The position numbers and the translations under genes were made by a program. Shown in pieces: positions 1 through 6,848 of a stretch of 13,977 nucleotides of DNA (within the stretch, counting starts at the first letter, position 1; every line of letters starts with the position of its first letter). Source of the DNA: JADFNO01 sp965369945 (GTDB lineage: Bacteria; Planctomycetota; Phycisphaerae; Phycisphaerales; SM1A02); NCBI GenBank assembly GCA_965369945.1, contig CBDUST010000094.1, forward strand, positions 1-13,977, written 5' to 3'. The notes beneath the pieces were generated by a model. That model was not told the origin of the DNA. It made no database searches and saw nothing but the letters and a program-made list of their open reading frames with translations.

Positions 1-388
1 TGTACACATCAATGTGTGCGAACTGAAAGGTCGGATGCTCCGCTGCAATCCAGCGCTTGCACCAATGAATAGCTTGGACATCAACATCAAACCCTACGTA
101 GCGCTCGATGTTTTGATCTGAGCTGATCAACCCGATCGGCAAACGACCGGAACCGCAACCGATCTCAAGAATTCGACTATCGTTGTTGAGCCCGCAGTGT
201 TCAGTGAGCCTGCGAACTTCACGCTCAGCAGATGCCACGAAGAATTCATTATCCCTGAACTGGGCAGTGCATTGGCGCATGTGTGCAGGAGGCAGACTTA
301 GATTCCCCAGTTGAACTGACTCGTCGCATCTGTTTCCAGAACACGTTGCCGTTTTCAGCAGATGCTTCATGAACGTGACGATGGTCAT
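1..388 (-). CDS. Class I SAM-dependent methyltransferase (partial, C-terminus beyond left edge)
   Basis: The frame is open from an ATG at 386-388 down to base 1 with no stop, giving 129 N-terminal residues. Residues about 91-105 read ILEIGCGSGRLPIGL, the glycine-rich SAM-binding motif I of class I (Rossmann) methyltransferases. GFDVD follows at the end of the next strand, where the acidic residue that binds the ribose hydroxyls is expected. The roughly 90 residues before motif I contain no recognisable domain. A CGGAG sequence lies about 12 nt upstream of the ATG, slightly far for a Shine-Dalgarno; an in-frame ATG at 368-370 has nothing better. It is the last visible gene of the minus-strand operon, 63 nt after the TylF-like gene. 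By context it probably methylates a sugar or other part of the exported glycan. The fold is clear, but the substrate cannot be read because the C-terminal half is missing. Confidence 0.8.
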   Translation of the reverse strand, partial: MTIVTFMKHLLKTATCSGNRCDESVQLGNLSLPPAHMRQCTAQFRDNEFFVASAEREVRRLTEHCGLNNDSRILEIGCGSGRLPIGLISSDQNIERYVGFDVDVQAIHWCKRWIAAEHPTFQFAHIDVY

Positions 389-451
389 AACGCGAATTAA
401 CTCCGAGTAGTCAAGAGGTCAGCTTCTAAACCTGGATCTTGTCTGGGCGAC

Positions 452-1291
452 TCATGCCGCGGCAAGATCAACGCGCGCGTTTCTCAATAGGCCGTCCCAA
501 CGGTCATACATTGGGTGCTCGACGAGATGAGTCATGAACATCTTCTCTGTCCAGTTCGCCTCCCGGTCTCGCTTCGGTAGGCAGAACCGAAGTCCATATA
601 TTTGTGATATCTGGCGGTTGGCATGCGCTGAGTTGAATTCCGATATCGCCAAGCGCTCGCCGTTGTGATGAGCGCATGTATATCCAAGGATATCATCGAA
701 GTAGCAATGCACTCGCGGCATGAGGAACTGATAGTCCGCTTGCAGGACGCCAAACGCCTGGACGGTGCTGGAATAGAAATCCAGATCGAACGACACGAAT
801 CCGATCGGCGCGGGCTTGGACTCCAAGAACTGGGCGACGGTCTTCTCGACCAGTCCAACAACAAGCTCAGCGCGACTCAAGCGTTGCTTGAGCTTCTGAA
901 CATCCATTGGGTAACCCGCTTCCGGCCAAAGGTTCGGCAAATCGCGATAATCCTCTGGCTTCGGAAGCCCCTGCGCGCTGTCAAAACCATAGACGTCAAC
1001 CGTAACGGGGAAGTATTTCTCGATCCCCTCAGCCACGCGCTCAAGCGACAGCAAACCGTTCCCGCCCGCCACGCCGAACTCAAGCGCTGAAATTCGCTTC
1101 ACATCCAGCGATGAAGCGAGGAACGCAGACTGCACCATCGCCCAGGTATAGGTAGGTCGAAGCTCACGACGCCCTTTCCTCATGAGTTGCTCATAGATGC
1201 CATTGAGGTACGGCAGAGCCGTGTCATGGTCGTCCAGATTCGGGATTCGACCGAGCGTTCGTACAATCTTATTCGTGACGCGCTTCAGCAT
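452..1291 (-). CDS. TylF/MycF-like SAM-dependent methyltransferase
   Basis: This 279-residue protein has a Rossmann-type methyltransferase layout. EFGVAGGNGL (residues 71-80) is the SAM-binding glycine loop, GFDSAQGLP (102-110) the following acidic-strand region, SFDLDFYSST (167-176) an acidic D-x-D strand, and YFDDI (197-201) a further acidic motif. In TylF/MycF macrolide sugar O-methyltransferases and their relatives in polysaccharide clusters, the equivalent acidic residues bind Mg2+ and the sugar diol. The length suits the family. The start is supported by AGGA at 1301-1304, 9 nt upstream of the ATG. The gene begins 16 nt after the radical SAM stop, so it belongs to the same transcript. 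No signal peptide or membrane segment is visible, so a cytoplasmic role on a nucleotide-linked or lipid-linked sugar is likely. The family is inferred from motif pattern; O-methylation of a sugar is the best guess. Confidence 0.7.
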   Translation of the reverse strand: MLKRVTNKIVRTLGRIPNLDDHDTALPYLNGIYEQLMRKGRRELRPTYTWAMVQSAFLASSLDVKRISALEFGVAGGNGLLSLERVAEGIEKYFPVTVDVYGFDSAQGLPKPEDYRDLPNLWPEAGYPMDVQKLKQRLSRAELVVGLVEKTVAQFLESKPAPIGFVSFDLDFYSSTVQAFGVLQADYQFLMPRVHCYFDDILGYTCAHHNGERLAISEFNSAHANRQISQIYGLRFCLPKRDREANWTEKMFMTHLVEHPMYDRWDGLLRNARVDLAAA

Positions 1292-1307
1292 TTACTGTGT
1301 TCCTAAC

Positions 1308-2384
1308 TTACGCGGCCCAGCGATGTCCGTACTTGATCACTTCGTCGCGAGAGAGCACTCGAATTGGCGACGTTGGCTCGATATCGCGCAACCCCGGGTA
1401 TTCCACGCTCTCGACATGGTTGTTTGCATCGTTGCAATTGGTGCAGATGCCCTGATTTCCGCGGATGCCCTGGATCACTTTCTTGTATTTCGCTGAGTGG
1501 ATCATTCGACGCAGGTCGGGCGTGTCGTGAATGTTGCCGTACTTCAACGCTATATTGACGTCGAGGTTGCACGGCGTGCAGTCGCCGTTCCAGGCTACGA
1601 TGACTCTGTTGTCCTCGGGGATCGTGCATGGATTTTCCGTCATATACGGATCTTTCATCACGCCGCCGTACGAGATAACGGATTTCATAATGACAGAATC
1701 GCTCAGCGGTATTCGAGGGAGCCAGTAGTCCAAATACGCCTGGCGATCGTGTTGATTCTCATCGGTCGTGACATGGACAAGGGCGGTCGTTGGGTGATCC
1801 GGTTGGTCAAACCAATACTCGATTTTGTCGCGTAGCGCGTTGTAGCGGTTCTTCCCGCGCTTCCCGTCGATGGTCAGGATCGCGCCACCGGGTCGCAACC
1901 GTTCAAAGGACTCGGAGTCCGACGAATCAATGCTCAGTCGCACAACATCGAAATGCTTCAACACGTCGATATTTTTCTTCGTCAGCAGCGAACCGTTCGT
2001 GTTGATGACAAGCTTGTATGATCTTCGCTTCGGTATTGAGCAAATCAATTCATCGAAGCGGGGGTGGAGCATTTGTTCGCCAAAGAAGCCGAAAGTCATA
2101 GCGGCGGCGTACTTCTGTGCGTTCTCGAGGCACAGATCAAACGTTGCTTTGGAGATGAATCCTTGCGGGCGGTCAAAACGATTCACGTCCTCGGACACAA
2201 TCTTTCCACGGATAGAATGCGGGCAATAGCTGCAGGAGAAATTGCAGCGGTTGGTCATCTCGACGACCATCCTCAATCGTGCCTTACTCCGGGTGCGCCC
2301 TAAGGCGGTACTTAGGCGGCTCACCAACGAGCGCAGCTTCCGTGAACATGATCGGTTCACTCTTGATAGTCCTCTTGGCATCAT
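1308..2384 (-). CDS. Radical SAM protein with SPASM-type C-terminal cluster domain
   Basis: The N-terminal half is a radical SAM core. EMTNRCNFSCSYCPH holds the CxxxCxxC triad (C47, C51, C54) that ligates the [4Fe-4S] cluster used to cleave SAM. It is followed by a GFFGEQMLHP segment (residues 99-108) in the position of the SAM-binding GGE motif, and VINTNG (126-131). The C-terminal part (about 250-320) carries cysteines in SPASM-like spacing: NPC253, GDC269TPC272 and GIC314TNC317, expected to bind an auxiliary Fe-S cluster. The length of 358 residues is normal for such proteins. GGGAG at 2387-2391 is 2 nt from the first ATG but 5 nt from the second, so translation may begin at Met2 (2381). 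It lies 34 nt after the sulfotransferase gene. SPASM enzymes modify peptides, or act as dehydrogenases, epimerases or aminomutase-like enzymes on sugars. With no precursor peptide nearby, a sugar substrate is more likely here, but this is inference. Confidence 0.87.
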   Translation of the reverse strand: MMPRGLSRVNRSCSRKLRSLVSRLSTALGRTRSKARLRMVVEMTNRCNFSCSYCPHSIRGKIVSEDVNRFDRPQGFISKATFDLCLENAQKYAAAMTFGFFGEQMLHPRFDELICSIPKRRSYKLVINTNGSLLTKKNIDVLKHFDVVRLSIDSSDSESFERLRPGGAILTIDGKRGKNRYNALRDKIEYWFDQPDHPTTALVHVTTDENQHDRQAYLDYWLPRIPLSDSVIMKSVISYGGVMKDPYMTENPCTIPEDNRVIVAWNGDCTPCNLDVNIALKYGNIHDTPDLRRMIHSAKYKKVIQGIRGNQGICTNCNDANNHVESVEYPGLRDIEPTSPIRVLSRDEVIKYGHRWAA

Positions 2385-2418
2385 CGCTCCCAGTCCGTTC
2401 GCTCTTTCTCACCGATCA

Positions 2419-3348
2419 CTAGGCTGCAAGACGTGCAGCGTCTTCGAACTCGATGTAGCCGAGACGATTCATCGTCGTTGAAGCGATCTCGTGCAGACGC
2501 TGCTTTTGTGCGTCGGTCCATTGTTCGTAGTGAGGAAACTCTCCATCCACCTGCTTGTTGTATTTCATGCCAAGGATGCGAGACACCCCGCTCGGCTCGG
2601 GTGGCTCAATACCAACGAAATCGAATATCCTTCGGTACTCGCCCGTTCGCGGGTCGATCCACTGATCGAACTGAAGTCGAAGCGCGCGGTCAGTCCCAAG
2701 AGTTTCGGCCAAGTCTAGGAAATACTTGTTCTCCACGTGCCACAACCAACACGATTTCTGAAATGAGTCCCAATGCGCCCAGAGTTCATGCGCCGGATCT
2801 ATCGGTAGCGGAACAAGTCGATATCGATCGAGTGGATTATCCAGATACCAACGACGCCGCATGGCTGAACGAACGACTTCCCCCGGATGTCGATGCAGAT
2901 GCAGGAACTTCGCATTCGGCAGCATGTATGCAATCACTGGCGCGAAGAACTTCAAGAGTGTCGATTCTGCGTAGACTTCACCGTTTGGACATTCCCGCGA
3001 GATCAATCGGCGGCGAGCGCGTTCAAACAGCCTGCGATATCGATCCGGGCGGGTTTTCGCGTTTGAATACGACCGACGATATTCGCTCACCAGATTCGGT
3101 TTGGGCTCATGAAGTGCAGTAATCTTCGGCGAGAGATCTAGAAGTCGGATTATCGTCGACGTGCCAGCTCGGCCGGTCGAGAGTACGAACACACACTTTG
3201 CCGACCGCCAAGACTCGTCCTTGGCCGACGACGTCAGACGCAGGATCGGCAGGCCACGACATGAATCGGCAACAGTTGTCATTACAGATTCCGCATGACC
3301 GATCGCGCCGGTAACTGCTTTACGCAAATTGCTAGCAAGGCCTTCCAT
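2419..3348 (-). CDS. PAPS-dependent sulfotransferase family protein
   Basis: This is a 309-residue protein of the sulfotransferase superfamily, which moves a sulfuryl group from 3'-phosphoadenylyl sulfate to an acceptor hydroxyl. FVLSTGRAGTSTI (about 54-66) is the 5'-phosphosulfate-binding loop, a P-loop variant, at the end of the first strand. FLHLHRHPGEVVRSAM (148-163) is the 3'-phosphate-binding segment with its conserved Arg and Ser. A helix with several Trp and Lys residues (about 189-208) follows. There is no signal peptide or transmembrane segment, so sulfation would be cytoplasmic, before export. Its ATG follows the flippase TAA with no intervening base, and AGGTGG at 3354-3359 provides a good ribosome binding site, so translational coupling to the flippase is likely. 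In context it probably sulfates a sugar of the surface polysaccharide. The family call is firm and the acceptor unknown. Confidence 0.85.
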   Translation of the reverse strand: MEGLASNLRKAVTGAIGHAESVMTTVADSCRGLPILRLTSSAKDESWRSAKCVFVLSTGRAGTSTIIRLLDLSPKITALHEPKPNLVSEYRRSYSNAKTRPDRYRRLFERARRRLISRECPNGEVYAESTLLKFFAPVIAYMLPNAKFLHLHRHPGEVVRSAMRRRWYLDNPLDRYRLVPLPIDPAHELWAHWDSFQKSCWLWHVENKYFLDLAETLGTDRALRLQFDQWIDPRTGEYRRIFDFVGIEPPEPSGVSRILGMKYNKQVDGEFPHYEQWTDAQKQRLHEIASTTMNRLGYIEFEDAARLAA

Positions 3349-4863
3349 TTAGTCCACCTGCGAGTGCAAGGCTTGTTGAGTTACGTCACTGGAGCGTTTG
3401 GGTTTCCAACGCAACGGCCGAAACACTACTTCTCGCACTCCATGGTCGAAAATCGCCAAGAGTGCGACCGCAACGATCCCGGCCGGACCAACAACCAGTG
3501 CAAATGCCGTGATTGCCGGCGTGGTCGAACGCACAACGAATTCAAGTATCAGCACTGATATCACCGCAGCGCCGATCGCTGCAATCACGCTCGGCAACAC
3601 CGCGCGTGCGATGCTACCGAAGGACAACTTGCACAGGAAACGAATGATCAGCAGTCGCACCAGGCCGCCCAGTAGCAAATAGGCGCCGGTACGCGCTACA
3701 GCGACTGCGATAATTTGTGTTTCGACCGATGCGTCTTTGAACGCAACTCCGCAGCCGGCGATGAGGCCGGTGAAAACGAGCGCCAACACCCAAGTTAGCG
3801 CCGCCAAGATTTTGGCGTATCCCTTTGCCAAGAGCAAGGGTCCCGAGAACACGGTCAGCGCTTTAGCCATCCCCATGAAGACGACGATTTTGAGAACGGC
3901 CGAAGCGGGCTCCCACTGCCTGCCCAACATGCTCATCAATTCGTCGCTGGACAGCGCCAGTATCGCCATCGCGGGTATCGTGAGGGTCGCGCTCAATCGC
4001 AGGCATGAAGCGACGGCTGCTCGCAACCTTTGCGGATCGTCTTGCAAACTAGAAAAATGTGGAAGCGCAACGATCTGAATCGATCTGGTCGTGATCTCCA
4101 GGAGAATATCGATCATGCGTTCACCCAGCCGATACAAGCCGACGGCGATCGGCCCAAAGAACAGTCCCATCAGAATCGCATCAGATTGGCCGGCCGTGTA
4201 TACCCCGAGGTGCGAAAGGAAGACGCCGCCGCTGAAGCCGAACATCTCTCGCACACGACGCCAAGAAAAGCGAAACCGTGGTCGCCAGTCACTCACTTTC
4301 CACATGATGGCTGTGGCTAAAGCTGATCCGACCAGATGCTGAGCGACTAACGACCAGATGCCGTAACCATTCAGGGCCATGACGACGCCAATCGCACCGC
4401 CGACAATCGCCGAACCGCCGGAGAGAAGCGCCAGATTTCGGAAGTCCATCTTCCGTTGCAACAGGGCGTGTTGAACGACGGTCAATCCCTTGATGGGAAT
4501 CGACAGAGACAGCACGATGATCACCGGTGCAAGTGTGGGTAGACCATTCACGCTCGCCCACCATTGACTTAGGGCGATACTAACCGCAATCAGAACGACT
4601 CTTGCCGCACCGATCAACCAAAAGATGGAATCGAGCTGTTCGCTGGATAGATCCTTGCGCTGAATGATTGCCGCGCCCATGCCTTGCGCGACGAGCATCT
4701 CGATGAAGATGATGTACGCCATCGCCATTGCAGCGATGCCGAAGTCCTTCGGCCCGAGGACGATCGCCAACACGAACGTCAAAAGCATAGCGATACCGCG
4801 CTGCGCTCCGGTCAGAACATACGCCCATTTGACAGCATGTCGGAATGTTGATTCTTCGTTCAT
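3349..4863 (-). CDS. WzxC-type polysaccharide flippase (oligosaccharide translocase)
   Basis: This 504-residue, strongly hydrophobic protein has about a dozen or more predicted membrane helices, as in the MOP/Wzx superfamily. The N-terminal region (about residues 8-75: a helix ending in VLGPKDFGIAAMAMAY, then GMGAAIIQRKDLS) is characteristic of the WzxC/LPS-biosynthesis branch. The QHALLQRKMDFR segment (about 131-142) is another landmark of that group. The family flips undecaprenyl-linked oligosaccharide units from the cytoplasmic to the periplasmic face of the inner membrane. The hydrophilic C-terminal tail (WKPKRSSDV onward) is expected in the cytoplasm. It starts 43 nt after the AsnB C-terminal ORF and ends directly against the sulfotransferase start. 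No convincing Shine-Dalgarno precedes the ATG, so the start is likely but not proven. Its presence marks the operon as a Wzx/Wzy-type export system, although no Wzy is seen in the window. Confidence 0.88.
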   Translation of the reverse strand: MNEESTFRHAVKWAYVLTGAQRGIAMLLTFVLAIVLGPKDFGIAAMAMAYIIFIEMLVAQGMGAAIIQRKDLSSEQLDSIFWLIGAARVVLIAVSIALSQWWASVNGLPTLAPVIIVLSLSIPIKGLTVVQHALLQRKMDFRNLALLSGGSAIVGGAIGVVMALNGYGIWSLVAQHLVGSALATAIMWKVSDWRPRFRFSWRRVREMFGFSGGVFLSHLGVYTAGQSDAILMGLFFGPIAVGLYRLGERMIDILLEITTRSIQIVALPHFSSLQDDPQRLRAAVASCLRLSATLTIPAMAILALSSDELMSMLGRQWEPASAVLKIVVFMGMAKALTVFSGPLLLAKGYAKILAALTWVLALVFTGLIAGCGVAFKDASVETQIIAVAVARTGAYLLLGGLVRLLIIRFLCKLSFGSIARAVLPSVIAAIGAAVISVLILEFVVRSTTPAITAFALVVGPAGIVAVALLAIFDHGVREVVFRPLRWKPKRSSDVTQQALHSQVD

Positions 4864-4906
4864 CGATTGCGTGGGATTCAGTGCTGACGGAAAAGGGCGC
4901 TCGGCG

Positions 4907-5536
4907 CTACGTCAGCGCAGGCTTTCTATTCTCAATCGAAACGGGCAAGACGGGAGCCGTTGCGCCGGCGAGCGATTCAAGTTCCACGTTGAGGTGAATG
5001 AGGCGGTCGACCTCGTCCACCGATCGCCGGTGCAGGAACAATTGAGCCCACACTTCGGCGAAGAGCAGATGGCTTATCCATCCGCGTGTGGAATGTTTCA
5101 GAAGGTGATCCACCGCTCGGCGTGAAAGTCCGTACCAGTCTGCGATGAAACCGTCGTGGAAGAATGAGCCGTTCACGTTCAGGCGAGCCGCCACCGAAAC
5201 GGGGAAGCCTTTCTTCGGCCGCTGCGCGAGACGAGCCGGCAGGTAGCGCGCGGCAACCTGTCTAATACACCATTTGTCCATGATGAACGGGTGACGCTGA
5301 TCATGCATTGACCAGGTGCGCCGCAGCTTCAGTTCACCGGGCAGATTCACGGCGAGTCGGGCCAACTCGTGGCCGAGGAACGGGAATCGCGACTCAATCC
5401 CCCACGCCATCGCCAACCGATCGTTACGGTCCAGCAGCGTTGTCAGGTGCGGCTGCATCAGGCAAAGCGACGTGATCTGCTGCTCGCGCTCACTTCGGTC
5501 GCGGATGTGCCCGAGCATGGCCGCTGCTGTCGACAT
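4907..5536 (-). CDS. AsnB-type amidotransferase, C-terminal fragment (synthetase domain, after frame break)
   Basis: The 209-residue frame holds the C-terminal half of an asparagine synthetase (glutamine-hydrolysing) domain. LLDRNDRLAMAWGIESRFPF (about residues 34-53) is the conserved ATP/acceptor-site helix of the family, followed by FLGHELARLAVNLP, DKWCIRQVAARYLP and a QRPKKGFPVS segment that are typical of exopolysaccharide-associated AsnB proteins. It cannot act alone because the PP-loop lies in the other fragment. A TGA directly precedes its ATG (5537-5539), and it overlaps the N-terminal fragment by 47 nt in the +1 frame. The preceding bases include only a weak GAAGAA-like ribosome binding site. 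Joined to the N-terminal fragment it would give about 645 residues, a normal length for this subfamily. The likely explanations are a genuine inactivating indel or a sequence error; re-initiation at TGAATG to make a two-part enzyme is less likely. Confidence 0.75.
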   Translation of the reverse strand: MSTAAAMLGHIRDRSEREQQITSLCLMQPHLTTLLDRNDRLAMAWGIESRFPFLGHELARLAVNLPGELKLRRTWSMHDQRHPFIMDKWCIRQVAARYLPARLAQRPKKGFPVSVAARLNVNGSFFHDGFIADWYGLSRRAVDHLLKHSTRGWISHLLFAEVWAQLFLHRRSVDEVDRLIHLNVELESLAGATAPVLPVSIENRKPALT

Positions 5537-6848
5537 TCACAAGTTCTTCGTCGTATCTGAACACCAGCCGTCGCAACATCTCCGCTCGGTTCTCTGATCG
5601 TTTCGGGACGAGCACCCTGGCGACGCGCGGCAAACAGCGGTGCGCTAGATTCTGTAAACCGTGCAAAGTGTTGTGATAGACCTTTAGATACCGCCCCAGT
5701 GCCGCACCCGGATATCCCATGAAGTACTCATCACTACCTTCGCCCGTAAGCAGCACTTTGATTCCGTCGTGAGACGCATGCTGACTAACCAGATAGAAAG
5801 GAACCGAATTGGGATGGTAGATCACAGGCGCGTCGTTGTGATACGTCACAGCTGCAAGATGGTCGAGGAAGCGTTCATCCGAGACCGCGACAGTTCTGAG
5901 CTTCGCGCCAAGAAACGAGGCGAGACTCTGCGCATGCTCGTGCTCACTATCCCCTTGGCCATCCGCGTGGTACAGCTCCAAGTCCCGTTCGAGCCGACTC
6001 GCGATCGTAGCGATCAGGCTCGAATCCACACCGCCGCTGGCTAGACAGGCCACGGGCGCGTCACTAACCAAACGCATTTCGATACTGCGCTGCAGCGCTT
6101 GGTCCACGCGATCGATCAAAGTTTCATCGGACTCAATGGACAACTGTTCGTGCAGGTCGGGGTCAACGAACTCCGTCAGTCGGAAGAAGCGGTGCATCTT
6201 GGGTTGGGCTGTCCCGTTGAACACCACAACCTCGCCCGGCTGAACTCGATGTACACCGCGATATAGCGTGCGCGGCCCCCACGTGCCACCTTGGCCGAGG
6301 ATCGCGGAGTCGAGCGCGCAAGCGTCCGCCTGAGCCTCACCGTGAATCAGCGCTTTTGTCTCGGACGCGAAGCGGATTTCGTCCTCTTGATTCACGGTGT
6401 AGTACAGCGGCTTGATACCGTGTCGATCGCGAGCCAGAATAAGTGTGTACTCGGTTCGGTCCCAAAGCGCGAGCGCAAAAAAGCCTTCGAACTGCCACAA
6501 CGCTTCATCCACGCCGAATGTTGCCAAGTATTCCAGCAACACTTCAGTATCACCGGTAGAAGTAACGTCGATACCGCGCTCCTGAAGCTGAGACCGGAGC
6601 TGTTTGAAGTTATATACCTCGCCGTTGTAAGCCATGACGTACCGGCCGCAATGCGAAGTCATCGGCTGAGACGCACGCAGCGAAAGGTCGAGGATGGCTA
6701 ACCGAACGTGAGCGAGGCCGATGCGATCATCCACATACAGCCCTGCATCGTCAGGACCACGATGTTGGATGCGTTCGCGCATGGCCTTGAGCTCACGCCG
6801 ATCGATCGGCGCGCCAGCGAATTGGCGGATTCCGACTAGGCCGCACAT
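5490..6848 (-). CDS. asnB: AsnB-type glutamine amidotransferase, N-terminal fragment (glutaminase plus PP-loop)
   Basis: The reading frame begins MCGLVGI, so Cys2 becomes the N-terminal nucleophile of a class II (Ntn) glutaminase. Glutamine-site motifs follow: QHRGPDD (28-34), YNGEVYN (74-80) and SETKALI (172-178). The synthetase domain then begins with SGGVDS (261-266), the ATP-pyrophosphatase PP-loop, and TGEGSDE (358-364), which holds catalytic acidic residues. The family amidates a carboxylate with glutamine-derived ammonia and ATP. Exosortase/EPS-cluster members are thought to amidate uronic-acid sugars, but that substrate is inference. The frame runs into TGA at 5490-5492 after residue 452, and the last dozen residues do not resemble the family. 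The missing C-terminal part continues in the +1 frame (4907-5536). The start overlaps the end of the preceding AsnB paralog by 13 nt; GGGAG lies about 11 nt upstream. Confidence 0.85.
   Translation of the reverse strand: MCGLVGIRQFAGAPIDRRELKAMRERIQHRGPDDAGLYVDDRIGLAHVRLAILDLSLRASQPMTSHCGRYVMAYNGEVYNFKQLRSQLQERGIDVTSTGDTEVLLEYLATFGVDEALWQFEGFFALALWDRTEYTLILARDRHGIKPLYYTVNQEDEIRFASETKALIHGEAQADACALDSAILGQGGTWGPRTLYRGVHRVQPGEVVVFNGTAQPKMHRFFRLTEFVDPDLHEQLSIESDETLIDRVDQALQRSIEMRLVSDAPVACLASGGVDSSLIATIASRLERDLELYHADGQGDSEHEHAQSLASFLGAKLRTVAVSDERFLDHLAAVTYHNDAPVIYHPNSVPFYLVSQHASHDGIKVLLTGEGSDEYFMGYPGAALGRYLKVYHNTLHGLQNLAHRCLPRVARVLVPKRSENRAEMLRRLVFRYDEELVNVDSSGHARAHPRPK

Noticed and set aside
2433..3122. 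229-residue plus-strand open frame opposite the sulfotransferase gene
   Set aside because: It is Arg/Ser-rich with no recognisable motif and is fully antisense to a gene with clear sulfotransferase motifs.
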